Assembly (NCBI RefSeq): GCF_042432445.1
Contig: NZ_JBHLXE010000090.1
Span: 3,011-67,010, forward strand
Reading direction: 5' to 3'
Source of the DNA: Thorsellia kenyensis
GTDB lineage: Bacteria; Pseudomonadota; Gammaproteobacteria; Enterobacterales; Thorselliaceae
Length of the DNA stretch: 64,000 nt
Position 1 is the stretch's first letter; the number at the start of each line of letters is the position of its first letter. The position numbers and the translations under genes were made by a program. The notes under the pieces were generated by a model that made no database searches, had not been told where the DNA came from, and saw only the letters and a list, made by a program, of their open reading frames with translations. This document shows positions 45,147 through 53,950 of this stretch, in pieces.

Positions 45147-45785
45147 TTATTTTAAAGCCACTATTTTACCATCAAGTCCAGTCATCTCTTTGAGATTAGG
45201 TATCTCAATCTCAAGGGCTTCTTTTGAATCACTAGGGCCAATGAATACTCTGGTGAGTGTCGTTGTTTTAAGTAAAAAGGCGTTATATTGTTTTGTTTTT
45301 AAAAATTCAACCAGTTCTACCGCACGTTCATGATTTGATAGAGTGGCGAGTTGAATGATATATTTTCCAGTAGCAACATTTTTTGTAGCCTGATCTGTTG
45401 GTGAGGAATTGGTTGAATTACTATTATTTAGTTGATTACTTAAGTTCTCTATAGAAGGCTCTTGGTTTATATCAGGAGGTGGATTAGAAACAGATTGCAT
45501 CGTTTCTTCAGGACTTACAGCTTGATTCGGAACAATTGGTTGCTGTGTTATGCTATTGTTCAGCTGATTTTGAGCTTCATAATTAGCAATAGCGACTTCT
45601 TGTTTTCCTTGGTTTTTTGATTCATCGTTTTGCAAATAGGTACTTGTGGGTGTATAAAGTGGTATGGCCTTAGGATATTGATCGTCATTCCATTTTTTAC
45701 CATCAAATAGACTAGGTAAAATAGCTACACTTATTCCAACCAGTATGACAGTGCCAACTAATTGTTTTTGAAACTTGCTCGCCAC
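45147..45785 (-). CDS. dedD: DedD-like cell division protein with SPOR domain
   Basis: The 212-residue protein has an N-terminal membrane anchor (LVGTVILVGISVAILPSLF, about 9-27), a Gln/Asn/Ser/Pro-rich periplasmic linker (about 50-130) and a C-terminal SPOR domain beginning KYIIQLATLSNHERA. SPOR domains bind denuded glycans at the septum. The start is GTG at 45785 with CAGGAG six bases before it. Its place between folC and cvpA is the E. coli order. Confidence 0.92.
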   Translation of the reverse strand: MASKFQKQLVGTVILVGISVAILPSLFDGKKWNDDQYPKAIPLYTPTSTYLQNDESKNQGKQEVAIANYEAQNQLNNSITQQPIVPNQAVSPEETMQSVSNPPPDINQEPSIENLSNQLNNSNSTNSSPTDQATKNVATGKYIIQLATLSNHERAVELVEFLKTKQYNAFLLKTTTLTRVFIGPSDSKEALEIEIPNLKEMTGLDGKIVALK

Positions 45786-45830
45786 CGAATACTCCTGCTT
45801 TGTATGTTTAATTATAATAAGAATCTTGTA

Positions 45831-47240
45831 TTAATCTAGTTGCATAGGCTCAGGGCAAAGAGCGAGATATTCAGCTACCGTATAAAAAGATCCGCAAATC
45901 ACAATAATATCACCCGTTGCTAGTAATGAGTTTACTTTCTCTAGTGCTATATTCATTGTGTTATAGGTAAATACCATTTCATCAGAATTTAAATTAGGGA
46001 GTGATTTTAATTTATCAGATAAAAGATAAGCACTAGCGCCTCTTGCTCCGTCAAGGGATATACAATGCCAACTATCAATAACATCGGTCAGAGGTAATAG
46101 AGTGTTTTGGATGTCTTTATCTTGTAGCATACCAATAATTAAGTGGATTTGGCAATTGTGTGTTTGTGTACTTATCTCTTTTTTTAGTTTTACTAGCTGA
46201 TTAGTTAAGTATCTAGATGCGTGTGGATTATGTGCGACATCTAAGATCACTTGTGGGATTTCTAGTGATTTGATAGTTTCAGTAGGGTCTTTTTCCTGTA
46301 CTATAGTGATTGTTTGTGTTTTAACTACCTGAAATCTTCCCGGCATGGAAACTTTTGATAAAGCCATACGAATGATTTCTGGGGTGATACGATCTTTCCC
46401 ACCATTTAAAAAGCCACTTATATAAAGTGTAGCAATAGCTGTTGCAGCGTTTGCGAGGGGAACTTTTGGGTAAGGGAGATTGTTTAGACAAAAATCTGGG
46501 CCGTGCCAATGCCAATAATCAGCGTTTTCTGTATAATGCCATGATTGACCCACTTCAAATAAAGGGGTGTTTAGGCGTTTAGCTTCCTCTATCATGGTTT
46601 CTGGGACGAAAGGCTCACCGATCACAGCTGGGTTATTGCTTCTAAAAATCCCAGCTTTTTCTTTCGCAATGGCCTCTCTATCATCTCCTAACCAATCGAT
46701 GTGATCAATATCAATTGAGGTAATAACTGCTACGTTGGCATCTATGATGTTGCATGAATCTAATCTGCCTCCTAATCCTACTTCAAGGATAACGATATCT
46801 AGTTGAGCTTGTTTAAATAGATGAAGTGCACTTAATGTACCGAATTCAAAATAGGTAAGTGTTAGGCTGCCTCTATTGTTCTCTAAATAATTAAAAGCAT
46901 CAACATGTTTGATATCTGCTAATTCCTGGCCATTTATTCTCACTCGTTCATTATAATGGAGTAAATGAGGGGAACTATAAACACCGACCTTAAATCCAGC
47001 TTCTAAAAAAAACAATTCAAGTGATCTGCAGGTGGTTCCTTTTCCATTAGTCCCACCAACAGTAATAATTAATGGGGCAGGTTTTAATAGATCTAAATTT
47101 TTAGCCACTTCAAAAGAGCGTTGCAATCCCATGTCGATTGACTGGGTATGAATTGTTTCCAAATAGGCAAGCCAAGTGTCTAGATCATCATTGATTGATG
47201 GAGGAGTTTTATTATTTGTCGCGTCTAAGATCTCTTTCAT
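45831..47240 (-). CDS. folC: Bifunctional folylpolyglutamate/dihydrofolate synthase
   Basis: This 469-residue Mur-ligase-like enzyme adds glutamate to folates and dihydropteroate. The ATP loop is ITVGGTNGKGTTCRSLE, followed by YSSPHLLHYNERVRING and LEVGLGGRLDSCNII. TSIDIDHIDWLGDDREAIAKEKAGI is also clear. The C-terminal domain carries LDVAHNPHASR and IVICGSFYTVAEYL. It is slightly longer than the E. coli enzyme. No strong ribosome site precedes the ATG. Confidence 0.97.
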   Translation of the reverse strand: MKEILDATNNKTPPSINDDLDTWLAYLETIHTQSIDMGLQRSFEVAKNLDLLKPAPLIITVGGTNGKGTTCRSLELFFLEAGFKVGVYSSPHLLHYNERVRINGQELADIKHVDAFNYLENNRGSLTLTYFEFGTLSALHLFKQAQLDIVILEVGLGGRLDSCNIIDANVAVITSIDIDHIDWLGDDREAIAKEKAGIFRSNNPAVIGEPFVPETMIEEAKRLNTPLFEVGQSWHYTENADYWHWHGPDFCLNNLPYPKVPLANAATAIATLYISGFLNGGKDRITPEIIRMALSKVSMPGRFQVVKTQTITIVQEKDPTETIKSLEIPQVILDVAHNPHASRYLTNQLVKLKKEISTQTHNCQIHLIIGMLQDKDIQNTLLPLTDVIDSWHCISLDGARGASAYLLSDKLKSLPNLNSDEMVFTYNTMNIALEKVNSLLATGDIIVICGSFYTVAEYLALCPEPMQLD

Positions 47241-47306
47241 AACAGCAATTAAAGTTGGAACGACACATAATTTATATGTGCCGTTTGATAAATAGTTAAG
47301 TAGAAA

Positions 47307-48218
47307 TTATTCTCCACTTACTGGTTCGACATCAAGAGGATCTGCATTTAATACGTCAGCAGATGGTTGTGGTTGATTGGTTAATTTTGCAATCAAACAA
47401 GCAACTCGCACACGCATTTCAGGGCGACGGATTATCATATCTATAGCGCCTTTTTCTATTAAAAATTCACTACGCTGAAATCCAGGAGGGAGGGTTTCTC
47501 TCACTGTTTGCTCAATCACTCTAGGGCCCGCAAAACCTATTAAGGCATTAGGTTCAGCAATATTAATATCCCCTAGCATCGCTAAGCTTGCGGAAACACC
47601 ACCCATAGTAGGATCAGTCATGACTGAAATATAAGGTAAACCTTTTTCACGCATTTTTGCAAGTGCAGCACTCGTTTTAGCCATTTGCATGAGAGAAAGT
47701 AAAGCTTCTTGCATTCGTGCTCCACCACTGGCAGAAAAACAGATAAAAGGGCAGTTATCTTCAATTGCTTGCTCAACTGCTTTGACAAAACGAGCACCCA
47801 CAACAGAGGCCATTGAGCCACCCATGAATGAGAATTCGAAAGCCGCAGCTACAACAGGCATTTTTGCCAGTTGCCCCTTCATTACGATAAGAGCATCTTT
47901 CTCTCCTGTCGATTTTTGGGCTGACACAATTCTATCTTTGTATTTTTTGGTGTCTCTGAATTTTAATGCATCTTTGGGTTCTAATTCAGAACCGAGTTCT
48001 AAGGCACTGTCTTTATCTAAGAAACTCAGTAATCTGTTACGTGCAGTGATACGCATATGGTTATCACATTTTGGACAGACTTCTAAATGGCGGACAAGTT
48101 CTGGGCGAAAGAGCATTTGGTCGCACTTTGTACATTTTGTCCAGGTACCTTCAGGGATATTTGCTTTTCCTGTGGCAGAAATTGTGGGTTTATTAAAAAT
48201 TCGTTCAAGCCAGCTCAT
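47307..48218 (-). CDS. accD: Acetyl-CoA carboxylase carboxyltransferase beta subunit
   Basis: This 303-residue subunit pairs with AccA to form malonyl-CoA. The N-terminal zinc ribbon CTKCDQMLFRPELVRHLEVC followed by PKCDNHMRI is present. ICFSASGGARMQEALLSLMQ and VMTDPTMGGVSASLAMLGD are in the catalytic crotonase-like domain. Zinc-ribbon AccD is known to bind mRNA and control its own translation in E. coli. Confidence 0.98.
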   Translation of the reverse strand: MSWLERIFNKPTISATGKANIPEGTWTKCTKCDQMLFRPELVRHLEVCPKCDNHMRITARNRLLSFLDKDSALELGSELEPKDALKFRDTKKYKDRIVSAQKSTGEKDALIVMKGQLAKMPVVAAAFEFSFMGGSMASVVGARFVKAVEQAIEDNCPFICFSASGGARMQEALLSLMQMAKTSAALAKMREKGLPYISVMTDPTMGGVSASLAMLGDINIAEPNALIGFAGPRVIEQTVRETLPPGFQRSEFLIEKGAIDMIIRRPEMRVRVACLIAKLTNQPQPSADVLNADPLDVEPVSGE

Positions 48219-48243
48219 GATGATAGCCTATATGATTAATCGT

Positions 48244-48276
48244 TAAAAAAAAGTGAGGTATAAGTTTGCCTCACCT
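48244..48276 (-). terminator. Terminator between dedA and accD
   Basis: Reading on the minus strand, GTGAGG and CCTCAC (48269-48274 and 48253-48258) form a short stem, followed by eight T residues (48245-48252). It should end dedA transcription before accD. Confidence 0.75.
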
Positions 48277-48493
48277 AAGTTATTTGTTCTTTCTTCTTTA
48301 CATGAAAAAAACCTATTTGAGTTCTAGTATGCATTATATAAGATACTACAACCTTAGCAAAGGGGGTAAATGATTTAAAACAGGTTATCTTCATGAATCA
48401 TGTTATTTTTAGTATTGTATCGACAATTGAAGGAAATGAAAGAAAAAATTAACTATACTCAATAATTAAGTAAGTCACTCTTATAAGTCACTC

Positions 48494-49150
48494 CTATTGG
48501 TTACGTTTTATTTTACGCCTTTCTTTTATAAATTCTATGACGGCAGGAAGAATAGAAATAAAAATAATTGCAATGATCAGAATTTTCAGGTTTTCTTTTA
48601 CAAAAGTAGTTTGCCCAAAAAAATAACCAGCATAGCTAAAACTCATGACCCATAGAATTGCCCCTGTCACGTTAAATAGGGCGAAATGAGTGTAGTTCAT
48701 TTTCCCCATTCCTGCGACGAAAGGAGCAAATGTTCTAACAATCGGAATAAAGCGAGCTATAATAATCGTTTTACCCCCATATTTCTTGTAAAAAGCATGT
48801 GTTTTGTCAAGATGCGCAGGTTTTAGCCATTTTGCGTCTGGATTACTGAAGAGCCGTAAGCCAAAATATTTTCCAATCATGTAATTGACAGCATCTCCTA
48901 AAATAGCGGCAACCAGCAACAAAAGCACTATCATATGCACATTAATCGGGGATTCTGGTAAAGATGCAAGGGCCCCTGCAACAAAAAGCAGCGAGTCACC
49001 AGGTAAAAATGGTGTAACTACAAGGCCTGTTTCACAAAATACAATTAAGAAAAGGATGCCATAAACCCACACACCATATTCTGAGATCAGTTCTTTGAGG
49101 TGCACATCAATATGCAGGATAAAGTCTACTATAAGTAATATATATTCCAT
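48494..49150 (-). CDS. dedA: DedA family membrane protein
   Basis: This 218-residue member of the DedA superfamily, whose members act as undecaprenyl-phosphate or phospholipid transporters, has about five hydrophobic segments. ETGLVVTPFLPGDSLLFVAG and ARFIPIVRTFAPFVAGMGKM carry the conserved proline, glutamate and arginine residues. AGGA precedes the ATG. Placement upstream of accD matches E. coli dedA. Confidence 0.95.
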   Translation of the reverse strand: MEYILLIVDFILHIDVHLKELISEYGVWVYGILFLIVFCETGLVVTPFLPGDSLLFVAGALASLPESPINVHMIVLLLLVAAILGDAVNYMIGKYFGLRLFSNPDAKWLKPAHLDKTHAFYKKYGGKTIIIARFIPIVRTFAPFVAGMGKMNYTHFALFNVTGAILWVMSFSYAGYFFGQTTFVKENLKILIIAIIFISILPAVIEFIKERRKIKRNQ

Positions 49151-49237
49151 TGGTAATTCCTAGTTATTTTTGGTTAAACTAACAACATAAATATTTGAAC
49201 GTATCAAGAATAAGGACAAAACTTCATTATAACTGGT

Positions 49238-50032
49238 TTAAAATTCATTGGGGATAAATAGCGGACCTTTTGGTAATTTAGGAATACCAAAATGCTCAGG
49301 ATAATCTACGTCAACAAGATATAAACCATAAGGCTTAGCCGTAGGAGCCGCTAATTTTCGATCCCTTAAAAGTAATAGTTCACCTAACCACTCTTTTGGT
49401 TGATGGTTTTTGCCTATTTCCATTAAACTTCCTGCAATATTACGTACCATATGATGTAAAAATGCATTGGCTTTGATTTCAATCACTACATATTTATCAA
49501 ATCGATGTACTGAAATCGAATGGACATTTCTAAATGGGGTATGTGACTGACAAGTGATTGCTCTAAAACTAGTGAAGTCATGCTCGCCAAGTAAGTCTTG
49601 AGCTGCATCATGCATTATCTTTTCATTAAGCGGTTCGTAGCATTGAGTTACTCCATAGGGTAAGATTGCTGGTTTTAACCTATCGTTGAAAATGACGTAT
49701 CGATATTGCCGAGCTGTCGCAGAAAATCGAGCATGAAAATCAATTGTTACGGGTTTTATGAATTTCACGGCAATGTCATCAGGCAGTTTACTATTCACTC
49801 CCAAGGTCCAAGCACCCAATTCTCTTTTTGCGTGGGTGTTAAAATTGATAAGTTGACATGTGGCATGGACTCCAGCATCAGTCCTTCCTGCACAATTGAT
49901 ATTGATAGGTTCATTAGCGATCGAACTTAACGCTGCTTCTACTTCGCCTTGTACAGTTTTGGCATGGGATTGTTTTTGCCAACCATGATATCTAGCCCCA
50001 TCATATTCAATTCCCATAGCATAATAAAACAT
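49238..50032 (-). CDS. truA: tRNA pseudouridine(38-40) synthase
   Basis: This enzyme of about 264 residues makes pseudouridine in the anticodon arm of many tRNAs. GIEYDGARYHGWQKQ and the catalytic Asp in CAGRTDAGVHATCQL are diagnostic, with RQYRYVIFNDRLKP and NAFLHHMVRNIAGSLMEIG further on. The start is uncertain: ATG at 50032 follows AAAGGA closely and fits family length, while the frame stays open to an ATG at 50149 through a Ser/Thr/Cys-rich extension without a ribosome site. Confidence 0.95.
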   Translation of the reverse strand: MFYYAMGIEYDGARYHGWQKQSHAKTVQGEVEAALSSIANEPININCAGRTDAGVHATCQLINFNTHAKRELGAWTLGVNSKLPDDIAVKFIKPVTIDFHARFSATARQYRYVIFNDRLKPAILPYGVTQCYEPLNEKIMHDAAQDLLGEHDFTSFRAITCQSHTPFRNVHSISVHRFDKYVVIEIKANAFLHHMVRNIAGSLMEIGKNHQPKEWLGELLLLRDRKLAAPTAKPYGLYLVDVDYPEHFGIPKLPKGPLFIPNEF

Positions 50033-50210
50033 TATCCTTTCAGAGTCATCGCATGGAGTACATGGAGTAGTAGTTGAATTAATATTTTCAGAGTATATTT
50101 GCATTTTATTATAGTTAAGAAACTTGTATAGTCTAATTTTTAGACTCATTCATTAGATTTGCTGAAATTACATATAAATTTTATACGTGCCATAAATTCG
50201 AGTTAAGTAC

Positions 50211-52040
50211 TCAGCTATCACTGTTTAAAAAGCCCCCACTTTGGTGGTGCCAAAGCTGCTTATATACACCATTGAGTTCTATCAGTTCTTGATGTGTTCC
50301 AGATTCAATGATTTCACCTTTATCCATGACTATCAATTTATCCATAGCGGCGATTGTCGATAGGCGATGCGCAATTGCAATAACAGTTTTTCCTTCCATT
50401 AAACGATATAAGCTTTCTTGGATTGCAATTTCCACTTCAGAATCAAGTGCGCTCGTGGCTTCATCAAGTAATAAGATGGGCGCATTTTTTAAAATAACTC
50501 TAGCAATTGCCATTCTTTGCCGCTGCCCCCCAGACAGTTTAACTCCGCGCTCACCAACATGCGCATCATAACCAGTTCTTCCCATATGATCACTCAGCTG
50601 CATAATAAAGTCATGTGCGTGTGCTTGTTTTGCAGCTTCAATCATCTCATCATCCGTCGCTGAAGGGCGCCCATATTTTAGATTTTCTCTTACAGAACGA
50701 TGGAGCAAAGAGGTATCTTGTGTAACCATCGCAATATTCTTCCTGAGGCTGGATTGCGTTACATTTCTAATTGATTGATTATCAATAAATATATCTCCAC
50801 TATCTGAGTCATAAAATCTTAACAATAGATTAAGTAAAGTTGATTTGCCTGCTCCAGAACGTCCAACAAGCCCTACTTTTTCTCCAGGTTTGATGGTAAG
50901 ATTTAATGAATTCAAGACTTCTTTTTCACCACCATAGCTAAAACTTACTTGATTAAAGTTAATCATCCCTTGCTCAACACTCAGCGGATAGGCATTATCT
51001 GCGTCAGTGATGTCTACCTTTCTAGATAAAATTTGTAACCCATCTTGGACTGTTCCGATATTTTCAAAAAGATGAGATATTTCCCACATAATCCATTGGG
51101 ACATTCCATTAAGTCTTAAAGCTAAAGCGATTGAGGCTGCAACTGCCCCTACTCCCATCAGACCTTGCATCCAAAGGAATAATCCCATGGCGCCTGTGGC
51201 TAGTGTCAAAAAGGCGCATAAGGTATAGTCGATGGCATAAAACCCGGTAACAAGTCGCATTTGAGAATGTACTGACCCCATAAATTCAGCCATTGAATTC
51301 TTAGCGTATTCAGCCTCTTGACTTGCATGAGAAAAGAGCTTTACTGTTGAAATATTGGTGTAGGCATCGGTAATTCTTCCTGACATTAAAGAACGTGCAT
51401 CAGCTTGTTTTTTGGAAACAATTCCTAATTTTGGAACAAAATAAATATTAGTTAGAATATAAAAAAACAACCAAGCTAAAAAAGGAGTAAGCATTAACAA
51501 ATTAAAACTGCCCACAACCAAAAGGATCGTTATAAAATAGATGCCAACAAAGACCAAAATATCCATGAATATCATGGTGACATCCCTTGCTGCGAGAGCT
51601 GTTTGTAGCACCTTAGTTGATACCCTGCCTGCAAATTCATTTTGGTAAAAGCCCATGCTCTGATTGAGCATATGCCTATGAAATTTCCATCTAAGAATCA
51701 TTGGATAATTTCCCATTAGGGTTTGATGCTTAAGGAGACTTTGCAACGTTACAAAAACTGGGCTTAATAGCAGGATAATTAATAGAAAAATTAGACGATG
51801 CCCCTCTTTATCCCATAAATCCTCTGGTTTTGTCTGACTTAGCCAATCAATCACATTACCTAGAAAGCTAAATAATATAGCTTCAAAAACACCGATCAAT
51901 GCAGTGAAAACTGACATGACGATAATATAACGGCGCATACCATAGCTGCAGGACCAAATAAAAGGGATCAGTTTAGTTGGGTAAGCTGAAGGTAATGCTT
52001 CAGGAAAGGGATCTATTCTTTTTTCAAACCAATTGAACAC
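50211..52040 (-). CDS. ABC exporter with fused membrane and ATPase domains
   Basis: This 609-residue half-transporter carries six membrane helices (about 35-330) followed by an ATPase domain. Walker A is GLVGRSGAGKSTLLNLL, the signature is LSGGQRQRMAIARVI, and Walker B is ILLLDEATSALDSE. IAHRLSTIAAMDKLIVMDKG contains the switch histidine. It probably works as a homodimer exporting lipids or drugs; the substrate is not evident. The start is GTG at 52040 with AGGAG five bases before it. It is divergent from envC. Confidence 0.93.
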   Translation of the reverse strand: MFNWFEKRIDPFPEALPSAYPTKLIPFIWSCSYGMRRYIIVMSVFTALIGVFEAILFSFLGNVIDWLSQTKPEDLWDKEGHRLIFLLIILLLSPVFVTLQSLLKHQTLMGNYPMILRWKFHRHMLNQSMGFYQNEFAGRVSTKVLQTALAARDVTMIFMDILVFVGIYFITILLVVGSFNLLMLTPFLAWLFFYILTNIYFVPKLGIVSKKQADARSLMSGRITDAYTNISTVKLFSHASQEAEYAKNSMAEFMGSVHSQMRLVTGFYAIDYTLCAFLTLATGAMGLFLWMQGLMGVGAVAASIALALRLNGMSQWIMWEISHLFENIGTVQDGLQILSRKVDITDADNAYPLSVEQGMINFNQVSFSYGGEKEVLNSLNLTIKPGEKVGLVGRSGAGKSTLLNLLLRFYDSDSGDIFIDNQSIRNVTQSSLRKNIAMVTQDTSLLHRSVRENLKYGRPSATDDEMIEAAKQAHAHDFIMQLSDHMGRTGYDAHVGERGVKLSGGQRQRMAIARVILKNAPILLLDEATSALDSEVEIAIQESLYRLMEGKTVIAIAHRLSTIAAMDKLIVMDKGEIIESGTHQELIELNGVYKQLWHHQSGGFLNSDS

Positions 52041-52281
52041 AAAAACTCCTAGTAAAAGCCAAATTAAACTAAATGGGTTATATTATAACTGTACATTTTC
52101 TTTTTCAGTTTACACGAATATGAGGTGAGAATTTAGTGTTTTTTACGAATATTTTTAAGGCATAAAGATGCCAAAGACAAATAGCAAGACAAATAAAGCA
52201 GATTTTTAAGGCTATTTATTTTCACGTTGTGATATTATAATTATTCAATCCCCTATCTTGAAATATCATGCAGGTAATCAC

Positions 52282-53436
52282 ATGAGATTAAAAAAATATT
52301 TCTTTTTCTTCATTTTTGTTTTTTCCAATTGTTTGTTACAAGCGAATGCTTCTTCTGAGGAAGAAAGGCAATTGAAAAGCATTCAAAAGCAAATTTCACA
52401 AAAAGAGAGTAAGCTTAATAAAACAAAAGAAGAAGTAGATAAGTTAAATAAAACTTTACGAACACAAAATGAAAAAATTCAAACCATAGAAAAAGAACTA
52501 AAAAAAATCTCTACCGAATTGTCTACATCTAGGGGCATAGCGAAGAAAAATGAACAAGCGATTTATTCTTTGAGAAACAGCATTAAAGAAGAAAAAAGTA
52601 AACTGGAAAAACAGATACAACTTGCTTTCAAACAAGGTCAGAGTAGTTCTCTAGAAATGTTGTTTGCCAATACAGATGCCCAAAAAAATGATAGAATGGT
52701 GGGTTATATCAATTATGTCAATAGAGAACGTGAGGCAACAATTACAAAAATTCAGCAGCAAGAAGCTTCAATTCAAAAAAAACAAGATGAAATAGCGCTT
52801 CAATTAAAAGAACAAGAAAAATTAGTTGCCCAAGAACAAAGTAAAATTAAAGCATTAAAAGAAGTTAAAGCCAGTTACGCCAAAAATCTTAAAGCCCTTG
52901 ATACAGAAGCCCAATACACTGAAAATCAAATTATTGCTTTAAAAGATGATGAAATCAACCTAAAACATCAAATCGACAGGGCGATTAAAGCAGCTGAAAA
53001 AGCTGCACCAACAACAATCACTAAGCTTCCACCTCTTCCAGCGAACAGCCAGATGACAAATAATAATTATCAATGGCCAGTAAAAGGAAAAGTACTCACC
53101 TCATTCGGCGAATCTCTAGGGGGTGAATTAACAAGTAAAGGGATGGTTATTGAAGCACCTATTACTTCAGATGTTAAAGCAATAAAAGAGGGCAATGTGC
53201 TAATAGCTGATTACTTACAAGGTTATGGGCAAGTTATTGTTATTGATCATGGCGGTGATTATATGAGCCTATATGGTTATAATAATAATGTTCTTGTCAG
53301 TACTGGTGATAGAGTCAAAGCAGGACAGGTAATCAGCAAAGTAGGGTTAGTGGAAGGTGGTTATAGGAGTGCGCTCTATTTTGAAATTCGATTTAAAGGC
53401 GAAGCCATTGATCCTAAGAAATACCTTGCGCGCTAA
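52282..53436 (+). CDS. envC: Murein hydrolase activator EnvC
   Basis: This 384-residue periplasmic protein activates amidases AmiA and AmiB at the septum during division. A signal peptide (about 1-23, ending QANAS) is followed by a long Lys/Glu/Gln-rich coiled coil (about 25-240). The C-terminal LytM (M23) domain includes WPVKGKVLTSFGESLGGEL, YGQVIVIDHGGDYMSLYGYN and ALYFEIRFKGEAIDPKKYLA. The zinc-binding residues of active M23 peptidases are missing, as in known EnvC proteins. The ATG at 52282 is preferred over a TTG at 52258. Confidence 0.94.
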   Translation: MRLKKYFFFFIFVFSNCLLQANASSEEERQLKSIQKQISQKESKLNKTKEEVDKLNKTLRTQNEKIQTIEKELKKISTELSTSRGIAKKNEQAIYSLRNSIKEEKSKLEKQIQLAFKQGQSSSLEMLFANTDAQKNDRMVGYINYVNREREATITKIQQQEASIQKKQDEIALQLKEQEKLVAQEQSKIKALKEVKASYAKNLKALDTEAQYTENQIIALKDDEINLKHQIDRAIKAAEKAAPTTITKLPPLPANSQMTNNNYQWPVKGKVLTSFGESLGGELTSKGMVIEAPITSDVKAIKEGNVLIADYLQGYGQVIVIDHGGDYMSLYGYNNNVLVSTGDRVKAGQVISKVGLVEGGYRSALYFEIRFKGEAIDPKKYLAR

Positions 53437-53495
53437 GTGGATTGTACACTTTTGAAATGAATTGTTGATTAAAATAGCCATTTGTTCAATTTAAA

Positions 53496-53509
53496 TTGAC
53501 ATTAATCAA
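53496..53509. promoter_or_regulatory. FNR-like palindrome upstream of the arcZ candidate
   Basis: TTGAC-ATTA-ATCAA differs by one base from the FNR consensus TTGAT-N4-ATCAA. Its centre is about 60 bp upstream of the predicted arcZ start, near the -61.5 spacing used by class I activators. Binding has not been shown. Confidence 0.45.
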
Positions 53510-53527
53510 TGTAAATGCATGAAAGTC

Positions 53528-53555
53528 TTGCACAATCGTGCAATAGAGTTACAAT
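53528..53555 (+). promoter_or_regulatory. Predicted sigma-70 promoter of the arcZ candidate
   Basis: A -35 element TTGCAC (53528-53533) and a -10 element TACAAT (53550-53555) are separated by 16 bp. It predicts transcription from about 53562. Confidence 0.6.
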
Positions 53556-53561
53556 TTATTC

Positions 53562-53637
53562 AACATTGTTCATTGATGTTTCCCTGGTGTTGGCGCACAT
53601 ATTCGCGCACCCCAATAGTGTATTGGGGTTTTTTTTT
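53562..53637 (+). ncRNA. arcZ: ArcZ-like Hfq-dependent small RNA
   Basis: The segment from 53579 carries TTTCCCTGGTGTTGGCGCA followed by TATTCGCGCACCCC, nearly identical to the conserved processed 3' part of enterobacterial ArcZ (formerly RyhA/SraH). It ends in a terminator with stem CCCCAATA/TATTGGGG and nine T residues (53610-53637). In enteric bacteria ArcZ is processed to about 56 nt, activates rpoS translation and represses several mRNAs through the CCCUGGUG seed. The predicted primary transcript here is about 76 nt, shorter than the roughly 120 nt of E. coli. It lies between envC and a chemoreceptor gene rather than beside arcB. Confidence 0.85.
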
Positions 53638-53950
53638 ATCTGTTTGCTGCTATCTAATTAAACTCCCTTTTTTTTCGTATCATTTATAACAATTAACTCA
53701 TCTAATTTTTACAGTAAAATCTCTTTAAAGTGATAGATTTATTAAGTAAAAAAATGCATAATCATAGGCAATACAAACCTAGAAACATTTAGTAACAACT
53801 AGCTCGTTAGGTTTAAAAATATGTTTTTAGGCGTTTAAATGATAATAAAGTATTATTATCATTATTTTTACGTCGATTTTCGCTAATAAATTCAATTAAA
53901 ATCATAGTTTTAGTATCTTGGCCATTAGACTAACAGGAGCAACGTTCACC
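53638..53950. other. Intergenic region upstream of the chemoreceptor gene
   Basis: AT-rich sequence after the arcZ terminator with no credible coding frame. It should hold the chemoreceptor promoter, which I could not place with confidence. It ends with AGGAG about 11 bases before the ATG. Confidence 0.5.

Noticed and set aside
47689..48246. A 185-codon open frame on the plus strand
   Set aside because: It lies wholly over the reverse strand of accD, has no family similarity that I recognise and a low-complexity Ser/Pro composition typical of antisense frames.
52282..53436. Active M23 zinc endopeptidase
   Set aside because: The LytM domain lacks the metal ligands (no HxxxD or HxH motif), which fits the regulatory protein EnvC rather than an active hydrolase.
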